A stretch of DNA of 64,000 nt, taken from Cymbomonas tetramitiformis. Its lineage: Eukaryota > Chlorophyta > Pyramimonadophyceae > Pyramimonadales > Pyramimonadaceae. Shown here piece by piece: positions 41,800 through 53,958 of this stretch (within the stretch, counting starts at the first letter, position 1; every line of letters starts with the position of its first letter). The notes below the pieces were generated by a model. That model saw only the letters and a list, made by a program, of their open reading frames with translations. It ran no database searches and was not told the origin of the DNA. The DNA is taken from NCBI GenBank assembly GCA_001247695.2, contig LGRX02034765.1, positions 1-64,000 of the forward strand. Direction: 5' to 3'. The position numbers were made by a program, and so were the translations under genes.

Positions 41800-44700
41800 T
41801 TACTCGGCTGGTGCGTCTCCGGCAGATGCGGGGGGGTCGCTGTCTCCTGGTGCGCCTTCTCCTGCCTCTCCTTCTCCCTCTTCTCCTTCTTCATGAGGTG
41901 CACCAGTACCGAGTGCCTCGGGTTGCCCAGAATCCGTGCCGGTTTCAGCGGGTGCACCTGCAGCGGGTTCTTCATCGTCGCCATCAATCAACTGGTTGAT
42001 GTCCGCAGCGCACTCGGCAATTTCTTTCGCCTTTTTGAAGTTTTCCTCCTCTATGCGTTGATCCTCTTTGAGCTTCGCCGTTTCCTCGAGTGACATGCAT
42101 TCCGTATCGCCGTCAGGCTCGTCGGTAATGTTCCCAAGCCTCTGACTGGCTGCTAGCACCATGTCTTGGTCGGAGTCGAACGCGACAGCGTTCAAGCCGC
42201 ACCGGAGAGCTGCCATTGTGGCCGTCGCGACCCCACACCCTGCATCCAAGACCCAGTTGGGTGACGAATTGTTGTTTAACCGGGCGAAAGGTGCGGGTCC
42301 CATCATGTGGCAGTTGATGAGGTCCATTAGCAGGTGCTGGGGCTTCTGGTGAGCGCATACCACTTTCCCATTGTCTCGGAAGGGTTGCTTGACGACAGAA
42401 TACCCCTCCAACAAATTCGCCCTCGAGCTCGCCTCCGCTTCCTTCGTCGAAAAGTCGAAGTGGCACATCCATGGTTTGCGAGTGGATTTTCCCCCGGACT
42501 CCACGTCCGCCATTTGGAACCCGATGACAGCCGCTTCGAGGACATTGTACCGGATGGCTTTATTGGCACCCACATCTTGGTTCTCCTTGCGCCACCATAT
42601 GCGCTGGGCCCCACCGTTGCATTTGCTCTCCAGGATCTTCAGGAACCCGGTCTGCTGAGCAAATCCACAAAATGTCAATATTGTCCAGTCCGGCGAGGTG
42701 GTGAGCGCCGCAAAGGCATCTATGAACTTGATCAGGTCGGGCTCGGATAACGCGTGCTCTGACACCTCCGTATCGAAGTCGTAAATAACGTCCAGTATCG
42801 TCCCCACGTAATGCAACTTCGGGACAGACTCGAGTTTCGTCAACTCGTCTTTGTAGATCATGTAGCCGGTTTGAACCTCCATCTTCTCGTACTCTTTCTC
42901 AAGCAGTGCCTCCTTACCATCCTCCACAAGGGGGGAGGGAAGTGCCACCTATTATACCGCAAACCGCATGTTAATATTTGAATGACCCAAAATTGCTAGC
43001 GCAATAAAACATGCAACTACACGACTATTACAACAAAGAATGTTGAAAGAACGCACACCTTAACTGTATTGGGGACGTAGTTGACGGTCAGCTGCCCGAG
43101 GTCTCCCTCTCCGGCCTGACACCGGGAAAGCCACGTGTTGCAGTCTGAGACGAGTTGGACGATGGCCTTGGGAACCGTGAGCTCACTCCCCCCTCGCCCA
43201 GTTTTACCTTGTTTCACCGCTTTGATGCATCGCTCGATGGCCTCCTGGCAAGCCCAAGTCTCACCGTATTTCTTCTCAAAAGCATCCCAATTCTCCACCC
43301 CAGATTGCGACACGATCCAGGCCTGAACGTTGCGTTGGTTCTTGAACCTCTTCAGGGTTTCAATCGCCTCTGGGATGGTGATCTCAGTGGTCAGGATTTT
43401 CTTCAGAACGCCGTTCAAGTAATCAACCTCCACGTCCGAGTGAAACCCGAGCATCGTCTGGAACAGGGGCATGTTCAACTCCTTCTTCTCGCTCTCCTTC
43501 ACGATTGCCTGCTGCAAAGGCTGTGCCGGCTGACCGACACTCAACGTGTTACCGGCGCTTCGAGGAACACGCCTAGACTTGGCCTTGCTACCCGACTTCT
43601 TCTTCTTGAGGTCGACACCTACATCCTTCAACGCCTCCTCCGCCCCAGACGTCTCGGTAGTCATGTCAACGATCTCACTTTCCGGAGCCCAGATCTTGCG
43701 TTTCTTACTCGACCCCTTGGTGGGGGTCTTAGTCTGCCCCTTCAGAATACCCGCGCCGTACGCATGCATGATTCTAACAATGAACTCCCAAGCAAGTGTC
43801 CTGACGCACTGTAGCGATCGACCAATGCGTTGCGTAGTCGTTGGCGTAGGAGATGTGATTCGTTTGCAACACCTCCGCCTTAATCTGCATATGCTGAGGC
43901 GATGTCAAATAGCTCCAGACCGGGAACCATTTGCCACTTTCAACGTCTCCCCCGAAAAGCTGCCAGTCATTCACATTGGCCCAGTCCCCCTTCGACAGCT
44001 TCTCGTAGACCTGCTTCCTAACTTCCGGCCTCCTTGGAAGCTTGAAAATCCTGGGATCGTGCTTTTCCAACTGCTTCACCAGGCCGTCCTCCGTCCAGTC
44101 TTGGAGCTGAACGTCCCAGTCGGTGATGCCACAATGCCAATAGAGTTTGTGGAGAGGGCCCTTCGATGCCTGCATGGTTTGCCGAGAAATTACGGTCAGT
44201 AACATTCTTTTGCTTTAAGTAAGTAAGAGCTTTAAGTGACAAAGATGGATAAGTTACATTATTTTCTCAGAAATCACCTGCATGCCAACTCGCATGGATT
44301 TTATGATTTGCTGGTGCGACTTGCCCTTCATGTTCTGGTCGACGCTGTTCTGCTCGTCAGCCAAAAATCGAACCATGTCAGACTGTAGATTAAAATACAA
44401 TTTGCACTCGATCTGCTGAAAAGCTTCGTTATCTGGTTGTTCTTGGTGAAGCTCCCGCCGAGCGGTGAGGCTATGTTGGTGCCCGAAGCACACGAAACGA
44501 TACAGTAATCACCCACCTTTAAGAAAACAGGAGATATGGGGCCAGCCAGCGATATTCACCAACTTGGGTACCCCCGCCAGCGCCAGCTGTCCTATGAAAA
44601 CGCTATGAATAGTGGACCGCGATCTCTTCACTCAGCCAGCGCATTTCTTAGCCATCCACATTGACACGCACCTAGCGCAGACATTTTCTTAAAATTTTCA

Positions 44701-45530
44701 CAGTAATGAGCGTATGAACACCAGCTGTCCACACATATGTATCTGATGTGTTGTACTAGTTGTCCCTTATTATTTGAATTGTGGTTGTATATCGATGTAC
44801 ATGAAATATTGAGAGAAGTGATATATTGATGTTACATATCTATAATATCATATGTAATATTTGCAAATGCCAGCAATTTTTTCTTAGCTATAAGAAATTG
44901 GAGAATCAAATCTTAGGCCGGCCAGCCAGCACCAATAATTCTTATTTTGGTCCGTGCCATAACCTTCAAAAACCAGCCAGCGATATTCACCAACTTGGGT
45001 ACCCCCCCCCCTGAAACGCTGGCTACTTTCTTATCGTCGGGTTTTCTTAACGGTGAGTGATTACTGTATACGCCGTCGTACACCTTACTGGGGTCAAACT
45101 CCTCCGCGCTTGTGAGGTGCTCCCCAGAGTCCGCCCATATAACGTACACTAGGGAGGTGTTCTGAAAAGAGTGTGGGTTCCAAGCCATGCTCTCTTTCAA
45201 GTTCACGACTTGCGCACGGTCCTCATCCCTGATGCGCTCGTAGTCCTCAGCCTGTATAATGTACTGGATAGGTATGTTGAAGGTACACCCCTTGACGTCT
45301 TTGGCGTTAACGACTCTGGGGTACCGGTGGTTATACTCAATCTGATACCGAATCGTATTAGAATGAGATATTGAACGCCGCTGTTTCGGCAAAGTGAGCA
45401 AGGACTGCCAGTCCTGCGCTGCTTGCTGAGCATTCTGTTCTTTGGCCGCCTTCGCTGTCTCTCCAGGCCCGTAAGCCAACAATGAGCCGCCCGGACCACG
45501 ATTAGCAGCCAGATCGCTTTCTGCTGCAGG
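41800..45530 (-). CDS. multi-exon gene: ParB-like exon and beta-class DNA methyltransferase fold
   Basis: Coding blocks on the minus strand: about 45530-45050, 44510-44270 (one base out of frame near 44430), about 44171-43800, 43769-43057 and 42948-41800, with plausible GT-AG borders (for example ATGCAG|GTGATT, CATGCAG|GCATCG, AATAG|GTGGCA). The first block has CTFNIPIQYIIQAEDYERIR and RAQVVNLKESMAWNPHSF, resembling a ParB/Srx nuclease-like domain. The last block ends in a beta-class methyltransferase layout: HQKPQHLLMDLI, then motif I NWVLDAGCGVATATMAALRC and FDSDQDMVLAASQRL. The catalytic DPPY position reads DVIYDFDTE, so catalysis is doubtful. The C-terminus is a Glu/Gly/Ala tail. ParB plus methyltransferase fusions are known in phages and plasmids. 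Further 5' exons and the start are not identified. Whether it is a host gene or element cargo is unclear. Confidence 0.55.
44544..45007. repeat. 33-bp direct repeat bracketing a 395-bp insert in an intron
   Basis: CAGCCAGCGATATTCACCAACTTGGGTACCCCC occurs at about 44544 and again at about 44973. The copy at 44973 sits at the 3' edge of the ParB-like exon, so the stretch between may be a duplication or an insertion that copied the exon edge. There is also extra CCAGCCAGC sequence at both. Confidence 0.6.
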
Positions 45531-45574
45531 TGTCAATGGTACCTATATTGTAATATAAAAGTACAAAGTTAGTC

Positions 45575-46540
45575 ACTAACAGGTAACACCTCATTAGGTT
45601 AATGAGCAATTCGAAACAATACTCATATTCATTATAAAACTGTTAAGGGGAAAACACAAAGGTTAGAAACTTTGCACAACTGCTCATTAAGCTAATGAGA
45701 CATTTTGAACAGCTCCGGCAAGACGCCGGATATATCGATTTAAGCAAATACACATGTCATATTACGCAAGAAGATTTCAAGCAAACTGTAAAAAAAAATA
45801 CAAAGAGAAGAAACTTTGCACAGCTGCTCATTAAGCTAATGAGACTTTTTGAACAGCTGCGGCCAGACGCCGAATTCATCACAGTCCCATTTACATTGGT
45901 TAACTATGTGTTACAATCGTTCCCCGCCCCGTGCATGCAGACAGCTGGCAGCGCTATTTATTTGCAATGTGCACACACAATAGACACATATACATATTTT
46001 ATTAACATCGGTCTTGATCAATTACGGTTGTCAATGTAAGTTTATGCCTACTTCTTTAGCTTTGCTTTACTACATTCCTGTCGATGGCTCGACTTCCAGT
46101 GCTGCTTCGCACAATCATGGGAACAATATACTGCTTGGTGACAGCCACCACACCGCTTCTCTCCTTGTTTACCACAATTTATACAGAGACACTGGTGTGC
46201 TGACACCGAGGACTTCCCGAACCGATCTTTGTTTGCCTTCCGAACAGCAGATTGTGTGAAGCACGCGGTCCAGCCGTTGGGAAGCTTTACTGGTGAATTA
46301 AAGTCGGTTGTGCCAGAATCATGCAGTAAAGGGCAAAAAAGAAAAACTGCTCATTAAGCTAATGAGACTTTTTGTTCAAGCTTTGGTCAGTCATCGAATT
46401 TATCCGGTAAAAACAGTCACACATGTCATATAATGACAGTAGGTATCATACTGACTATAAAGAAAAAAACACGGAAAGGTCAGAAACTTTGCAAAACTGC
46501 TCATTAAGCTAATGAGGCTTTTTGTTCAAGTTTTGGTCAG
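45575..46540. repeat. dispersed unit with CTCATTAAGCTAATGAG palindrome
   Basis: The 17-bp palindrome CTCATTAAGCTAATGAG occurs at about 45685, 45824, 46350 and 46497, each preceded by GAAACTTTGCA.AAC.G and followed by a TTTTTG(A/T).CA block; a diverged copy (CTCATTAGGTTAATGAG) is at 45590. Spacing of neighbouring pairs is 139-147 bp, so these are two tandem pairs separated by the MYND exon. Confidence 0.8.
46048..46350 (-). CDS. MYND zinc-finger protein, terminal exon
   Basis: A minus frame, open from a stop at 46353 to a TAG at 46048-46050, encodes a textbook MYND finger: CINCGKQGEKRCGGCHQAVY then CSHDCAKQHWKSSHRQEC (CxxC, CxxC, YCxxxC, HxxxC). All eight metal ligands are present. A basic tail of seven residues ends it. 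Upstream in the same frame is KLPNGWTACFTQSAVRKANK, which may be real exon sequence after an acceptor such as TTCACCAG. MYND domains bind proline-rich partners in chromatin and signalling proteins. The remaining exons are not identified; palindromic repeats flank both sides, so this may be an isolated fragment. Confidence 0.7.
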   Translation of the reverse strand, partial: AVFLFCPLLHDSGTTDFNSPVKLPNGWTACFTQSAVRKANKDRFGKSSVSAHQCLCINCGKQGEKRCGGCHQAVYCSHDCAKQHWKSSHRQECSKAKLKK

Positions 46541-46639
46541 TCATCGAATTTATCGGGTAAAACAGTCACGCATGTCATATAATGACAGAGGGTATCATAC
46601 TAATGGGTTGATGCGGCTGTAGTTGCGGTGTGTGTGTGC

Positions 46640-47190
46640 GTGCATGTACACGCATGTGCATGTGATGGAATAAATATCCCTTGCACGCCCACAATCTCCT
46701 GTGCGTGCGTGTGAGTGAATCCTCCCCACACCAACACAACCCCATACACGTGTGTGCGCGCCGGAACCATAATGCGGCTCCCGAGCTGCGCCTCGATTAT
46801 GCGGATGTTGCGCACATCGCTAGACTGCGAAGGCTGTGCGAGAATAAATTCCCCCCCGCACCAACACAACCCCATACACGTGTGTGTGTGCCAGAATAAT
46901 AATGCAGCTCCCGAGTTGCGCCTCGATTATGCGGATGTTGCGCACATCGCTAGATTGCGAAGGCTGTGCGGGAATAAATCCCCCCCGCACCAACACAACC
47001 TCATGCACGTGTGTGTGTGCCAGAATAATAATGCGGCTCCCGAGCTGCGCCTCGATTGTGCGGATGCTGCGCACATTGCTAGGCTGCGAAGGCTGTGCGG
47101 GAATAATGAATCCCCCCCGCACCAACACAACCCCATACACGTGCGCGTGCGCCGGAATAACAATCCCCCTTCGCACGCATTGTGTACGTG
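46640..47190. repeat. about 130-bp tandem repeat, four copies
   Basis: The block CACCAACACAACCCCATACACG recurs at about 46729, 46858, 46988 and 47119. Each unit has a (GT)-rich stretch and CCCGAGCTGCGCCTCGATTA plus a (C)5-8 run. The C-terminal end of the long minus-strand ORF runs through it, which makes that end of the protein doubtful. Confidence 0.85.
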
Positions 47191-50100
47191 TGTGTGTGCT
47201 GCCCTCCAGGATGAGCACACCATCATTTGCAACGCTACCATAAAGATGTTGCAATAGCACCGAGTCATCGTCACCATTTACAGCAGCTGCGTCACGTGAT
47301 AATGATGTAGACGACAATTTTGCCCACTCCATCGCTGATGATGGATGACCTGGGCGTACAGTTGGAGATGGTGGAGATGGTGATGATGCACTAGCAGCCG
47401 CAGCTGCCACAGCCGCAACATGCTCACATCTTCTTCGTAGGGAGTTATTTGCCGCCGATGGGGGCACCAATAATGGTGCTGAATCGGAAGGGTATCGCGG
47501 CGATGCGGATCCAGAGTGAACAACCAACAAAGTATATGCGTACGCGATCGGTGACGTCGAATGGCATTTTGTCGCCGGTACGCGCATGATGAAACACTCA
47601 TGTGATAATCTAAGGTGTATACACAGTGCCGATGGTATAATATGCAAGCCATGCGCATCACCATTCGTATTGTTATGTATACTCTTGTCGGTCGCGCAGT
47701 GATGAAACGCACCGTCATCCGTGCATGGGACAACATCGCCGTGGGCAAGCTGTCGCACCTCGCATGCGTCATTGGTTGCGCCCATATCACCGGTATCGCT
47801 GGCTACATAATGATGTGCTGACAATGCCGATGTGGCTGCACGATATTCGGCCGTGCAACAATCAGCCACACCACCGGCTGTATAATAATGATCCATTGCT
47901 CCATCCATATCGACAGCTTCCGCACAGGCATGCACGAGTGCGTGCGCACCTCCGCAATGATCAGCCGCATTACTAGATGCGCAATAATGATCCACCGCCC
48001 AATGATCATATACGCAGTCAGTGTGCGAGGCAGCAGTGGCTGCACAATGTTCGGCCGTGCAACAATCAGCCACACCACCGGCTGTATAATAATGATCCAT
48101 TGCTCCATCTGTATCGACAGCGTCCGCACATGCATGCACGAGTGCGTGCGCACCTCCGCAATGATCAGCCGCATTACTAGCTGCGCAGTAATGATCCACC
48201 GCCCAATGATCATATACGCAGTCAGTGTGCGAGGCAGCAGTGGCTGCACAATGTTCGGTCGTGCAACAATCAGCCACACCACCGGCTGTATGATAAGGAT
48301 CCATTACTCCATTCGTATCGACAGCGTCCGCACATGCATGCGCGAGTACGTGCGCACCTCCGCAATAATCATCAGTTGTGTCGTGAGATAATAAATCCAC
48401 ATAACCATTCGACAACGACGACGTTGGATGCACCACCGATATGGCACACAATGATGAGGCCGAGTGATGCCGAGCCCCTGGGGCATTACTATACTCAGTC
48501 GTGCAATAACCATCTGCTGCCCGATCAGTATTACATAATAATGCGTTGACCATACTCTCAGGTGGACCATCGCAGTGACGGTATACTGACGGCGGTGGTG
48601 TATACATTGCTGACGAGACGGTCGATGACTCGCCGGTGCTGTATGCCGTCGGTGCTGACACTAACGATGAAACAGCATGCGCGGCGGGTGATATACAATC
48701 TTCCTCATCCGATTGTTCATCATTGCTGCCGATGATTATATGTCGTTGCTCAAGGCAAACGCGAGCCCGCCGCTGCCGCAATTGCTGAGACAGCGCAATA
48801 ACCCGCTTGGATTCTGCGATCAGGTCTTGTGTGCGCACCGAAAAATCAGAAACACGAAGATGATGCGATGCTGATGGTGCAGAAGTGTCAGCACACATAG
48901 TTGTATCGGCAAAAACGGATGATGACGACAGTGATGACAATTGAACATTATCAATATCCGGCTGCCGCTGCTCGCCACCGTTCTCAACTGCATTGCCACT
49001 GAATTCTGCACCATCAATAGTATACAATAATCCCAATTGATGATGTGCTGACGACGCCGATGTCTCATCATTCATGGCCGATATGTCACAATTACACTTC
49101 GATAGTGTTGCAGCCATGTCCATACTCAAGGCTGTATCACAATAATGAAGGCAATGTGACGGCCCATCAGCATTAATTACAAGTGCTGCATCATCGTTAT
49201 TAGTATATACTATATGGGCAGATTGCCGCACCTCACATGCATTCCAAGTATCAGCAGGGTCATCAGCCGTATAACAATGTGTTGCTTCATTAGACGAAGG
49301 GTCGTCATATGTGAGTATACGATGTGTAGCTGATAGTGACGGCGATGATGATGCTCCATGATTTCCAGCACTCACAGTCTCAGCATGATGCTCAACCACG
49401 TCGCAAAATACATCATCAAAAGGCGGCTTCGGAGGTGGCGATGGTGCCGTGCCGATGATGCACTGCCGATGTTCATCATAATGAGACAACGACGACGTAT
49501 GCTTGGCAGCCGGCAACGTTTCATCACTGCCAATGATTATCTGCTGCTGCTCAAGGTGAACGCGAGCACGTTGCTGCCACAACCGCTGAGACATTGCAAG
49601 AACCCGATCGGACTCTGCGATCACGTGCTGCGCATACACCGAAAATTCGGAGACACGAAGATCGTCATATGATGCTGATGATTCAAGTTGTTCGGGGTAT
49701 TGCGATGATGCCGAGCCGTTATCCTTTGCAGATTTGCACGTTGCTATCGTAGCTGATACTGACATTGCCGATGAATTGCACGATGATAACGTATCCGCAC
49801 GGTCAATACATGGGGGTGCATGATAGTCGGCTGTACGATATCCTGCCGTGCAGTTGTCAGCCGCTTCATCATCAGCTGTGCAATAATCCGTACCAATCGG
49901 TGGCGGCTCTGGAGGTGGCGACAGACTATGGACATCCTTACCCGAGTCACCGGATGAAATATAATGACCAGTCGTGACATTAGATATATCAGGCGGCTCT
50001 GGAGGTGGCGAATCTGCATGGTTATTGCTGATGATCACTCCTCCCCCTCCCTCAAGGTGATCGAGACGCGGCGAGATCGGCGCCTGCGGCTGCTGCGAGT

Positions 50101-50825
50101 GCACACCCAGCTCAGGTCGCGCGTCGTCTTGCAGCGACCGGCCGTGCACACCAAGCCGTGCAGCAACTGCGGAAGGCCCTTCCATCCAGAGGCAACGCGG
50201 ATGCTACTGCTGCGCGAGCGTTCTCATCATCAACGCAAGCCCAGACGACATCATCATCATCATCAGTTGTTATTGCTAACGTTGTCGCAGCCGACTGTCG
50301 CCTGGCAAGAGCAGCGTTAGCATCGGCAGCAACCTCAGCATCGCAACTCCAGAAGTCATCCTCCTCCTCTGGGTCCGGCGACTCCTCAACCGCATCCACC
50401 GCAGCCCAGAAGGCATCGTCATCCATAGCCAATAACTCGGATGGAGTTACGGATAATAGTGTCACCCCTCTGGGTGACGCCGCGATATCCGGAGCAGAAA
50501 TACGTGATGCTGCTGGATCATCGGGCGAAGACACACACTGAGTCGATGACATTTCAGAGCTGCCATCACGTATCGGCAGCGTCTGCTGCTGCCGTAACCG
50601 CTGGTGATGTCGTATGGCGATCCGATGCTGGCGACGATGCTTGGCGTTTAACCACCGCGTGCACCCAGCCAACTCCTCCGTTTGCTGCCGATGCAGCCGT
50701 TGACACCGTCGCTTGGCGATAAGTTGTTGGCGCCGATGCTTGGCGGCCAGCCACCGCGAGTACTCAGCATGCGGAATCCGTACGTCCACGCGCGCATGAC
50801 GCCATAACAACGTACTATACGACAT
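46820..50825 (-). CDS. long low-complexity repeat protein, family unknown
   Basis: A minus-strand ORF of 1,121 codons (50185-46820) is preceded and overlapped by 50825-50112 in another frame, which starts MSYSTLLWRHARVDVRIPHA; one frameshift or intron near 50150 would link them. The first part is Arg/Gln-rich with a repeated WLxAKHRRQ motif. The middle has two copies of an amphipathic helix (AESDRVLAMSQRLWQQRARV) followed by HIIIGS. The later part has three 68-residue repeats rich in His, Cys, Asp and Ala (HCGGAHALVHACADAVDTDG). No known domain. The length of open frame in mid-GC sequence favours real coding, but the end at 46820 lies in a simple tandem repeat and may be an artefact. Confidence 0.4.
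47853..48470. repeat. 204-bp coding tandem repeat, three copies
   Basis: GTGCAACAATCAGCCACACC recurs at 47853, 48057 and 48261, an exact 204-bp (68-codon) period that preserves the minus-strand reading frame. The in-frame period is the best argument that the ORF is, or was, translated. Confidence 0.85.
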
Positions 50826-52260
50826 CTCAGGCCGACAAGAGCCAACGGTAGCACTTCACTTGTGTCGCATGATCTTTTATTTTTGTCGCACCATGCGACA
50901 TATCAATTATATTCTGGGACGACAAAACTGAGTACGGGACTCATTATTGTCGCAGTGCGACAAACAGTGAGTGCGGGGCTGATTATTGTCGCAGCGACAC
51001 AAAGAAGACTATATTTTTGAACCGAATCTACAAAACTTATACAAAAGATTATGGAGTATACCATATCACATTACGGAAGAAAAGAAACAATTTGACAAGC
51101 TAGCATATGCAAATTAACTAACAATTGGCAGGGAAATGTGCTCACGTTAGCACAGCATGCACTATTTTCTACTCTACTTTAATTACATAACTATGCTTAT
51201 ACATCTTAACAATAAATGTGCAGTGCATACTGTTATTAAGTCAGGTACAAACAAAACAAATCCTATAAAAGATTGACTTCTAAGTTCTAAAATCTAAAGG
51301 CTAAGCAGGTTGCTGGATACAGCAACATGCAATTCGCCAGCGATAAAGGTGAACCTGAATTACCTGCACACAGCGAATGCGAAAACGTCAGAACGAAGTG
51401 AAAAAATATTGCAATCATCACAAAAACACGCAGGCAAATACGCATCGGAAGCCAATAAGCAAAATAATTCAACACTCTTCACAATTTCCACACCGTAACA
51501 TGCGTCTCGCCAACGAGCATGAGATATTTGAAATACCTGCACACGGTAATCGCAAACAGGTCAGAAATAAAATGAATAACAAAACCAAACGTACACGCAA
51601 CGACCAACAGCACACATGCGAAACAGGCGTTCAGGAATGCGAAACAGGCGTTCAGGAATGCGAAACAAACGTGCAGGAGTGCGGCGAAACAGGAAAACGT
51701 GAAAAGTATCCTGCAAAATTACGGAGGGAAAAGTCAGTGAGAGAGGTGGGGCTCGAACCCACGCTGCACAAACTGTGCAGACATCGCCCTCGAAAAATAG
51801 ACTCACCACAGGAGAAACAGAACGAATACAAAACAGAAGCTCGAAAACCAAAAGTAAATTCCTGCAAAATATCAGTCAGTGAATGCTTGCGACAACATCA
51901 AAACGACGGGCAGCGGCACAGCCCGTCAGCCGGCCTACAAGAATGCCGCCAGCAATACCCGAATGTTGCTGGGGGCGTCACACATATAGCAAAAACGAAC
52001 GCGACCTGTAGAACAATGAAACACAACTCTGCAAGGATGTTAGGATATACCGGAAATTAGTTAGTATGAAGGGAAAAAATACATGCAGCAGTACAAAGCA
52101 GGGCACAGCAAAAAACATTGTGAGGTGCGCCGCTAAACGAAAGGGTCAAGAATGAATGTGAGAGTCAACATCGAGATATCTCATATGTGAAATCAGCCAG
52201 CCGCGGCCCGCGTGGGTCTCACCGGTGAACCGATTTCGCCATGACATGACATGCGTTGCC
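50826..52260. other. no assigned gene; tRNA 3'-half-like sequence
   Basis: The plus ORF 51377-52060 is basic and Gln/Asn-rich with a short tandem repeat (CETGVQECE); I do not consider it a gene. Within it the minus strand (about 51815-51742) has a T-arm-like GTGGGTTCGAGCCCCAC preceded by a 7-bp stem CTGCACA/TGTGCAG and followed by TCTCTCAC, able to pair with GTGAG upstream. No proper D arm is present, so it is a tRNA-like remnant at most. Confidence 0.35.
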
Positions 52261-52305
52261 ATGTCATGTAGTCACACAGTCGAGTGGGATTCCATTGTTC
52301 CCCTT

Positions 52306-52350
52306 CTGTCCCATTTTACACCTGTTCTCGACAGGTGTAAAATGGGACAG
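52306..52350. repeat. perfect 20-bp hairpin, 5-base loop
   Basis: CTGTCCCATTTTACACCTGT (52306-52325), loop TCTCG, then its exact complement (52331-52350). It could extrude as a cruciform or fold in RNA. No gene is adjacent, so a terminator role cannot be argued. Confidence 0.9.
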
Positions 52351-53958
52351 TAGCAGTAGGGGACGGTACAGTATGGTTTCGGGTACTGTATGGCATTCAA
52401 CTGTGACACTGTAATCTTCGTCGCAACCCCATGCCATGTCAGCATGTCTGCCAGGCGAATTTTTTTTGTCGTGTCGCAAACCCATGCCATGTCAGCATGT
52501 TGCGAAAGTCTGGAACCAGTCGCATCGCATTTGTCGCGAGGGAGCCACACTTAAGGGCTTTTTGTGGTGCAGTTTTTTAATTTACCAATATATAAATCGA
52601 AACTGATCGCGTCGCTGATTGGCTTATCCATCGTCTGCAAAACCATCTCGTTTTTGTCGTGTGATCCCTTTCCCTTGTCGTCCCATATTCATGGTGCCTA
52701 TCTCAGGCGCTCGCACTTCTTATTGGCGGTTATGGGCGATCAGTCCAAAACATCTCATGTAAGCCACCCTGAAATCTGTAGCACGTGCGCCTTCTATAAT
52801 TATACAAAAAAAACGTGCTCCTTGTACGTGCACAGTCAGCTTATGGTATTTCGCGTGTGACCCATATTCATGGAGTTTATCTAATCTCATGGCTTCTCTG
52901 ATTGGCGATCGGTCGGAAATATCTTTTATACGCCATCTGAAATCTGTCGCGCTGATAACTTCTGCATGAATATCCATAATTCGATACTACGCCCAGGAAT
53001 ATTCTATGCGTCTCTGATTGGCGGCAATGCTCCACCGATTTGTATAACTCTCCTGCTTGCCATCTTAAGGTGACCGGTGTGGACTGCAATATAATTATAT
53101 ATGGGCGGTTACTCCCGATCTGACAGGGAAATCACACTGTTTCCGTAAAAAAGGGCCCCAAAGGTGGACAGTTCTGGTAGTATCGTGTGCGTCGATGTCA
53201 CTTTTTCCAGGAAAACCTGTTTCGCTCCTATAAGGGAAACGCAGGACCTTGCAGCTTTTTTTTGAAAAAGCTGCGAACCGTCGGTGTATAATGTTGAGTA
53301 TAATCGGATCTGTTTGCGACACGACCAAAAAAATACACCTCGCGACACAAAAAAGGCGCTTCCAGAGCCAACGCCCAGCGGACATGACGACATGTGATGG
53401 AGCTGAAGCACGGGCAACAGAGGCGAATAGAAGTCGTACAACCCAATACACGCACAATCGTGCGACAAAACTCGTTCCAAGGTGCACAAGTCATGCGGCT
53501 GCAGCATACACGGTTGCATAGGGCGCTGCGCGTACGCGCACCAATTTACGTACTGAGCATGGGTCGCCAGTCGACGGTCGATCATGCCGTGCAATACATG
53601 CGCCTCCAGTCGTACAACAGCACTCGAATACTCTCCCACAGGGGACTCTAATAAAATCGAGAATGGCACGCAGTTCATCGATTATACCGATTGACGACGT
53701 GTAGATATTCGCTCGCAATATTCGACAATATTCGCAGCCTTGACGAAAGGCGGACGCGACCAACGCGTTTTTAAGGTCGACGTCTTCAGAATCTTCGCGG
53801 GTTTCCGTGGAAAACCCTCCCGGAACTTGCGTACCGGCAATTGTTGTTCACCCGCTACTGCCGGCACAGACAGGCCGCGTCTAACGCAACCACGCTGATA
53901 CCATTTCCGGGGGGGGGGAGAGAGGTGAGCACTCTTCACTGATCGGAGCAAGATGTAA
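52351..53958. other. no assigned gene; diverged 140-170 bp tandem units
   Basis: From about 52600 to 53070 a diverged unit with ATATTCATGG..., CTCTGATTGGCGATCGG and CTGAAATCTGTCGC recurs three to four times. Two copies of CCCATGCCATGTCAGCATGT lie at about 52430 and 52478. The minus ORF 53109-53678 (189 codons) matches nothing known. Confidence 0.4.

Noticed and set aside
51377..52060. 227-codon plus ORF containing VGLEPTLH
   Set aside because: VGLEPT is the usual antisense translation of a tRNA T arm; the ORF overlaps a tRNA-like minus-strand sequence and is otherwise low complexity.
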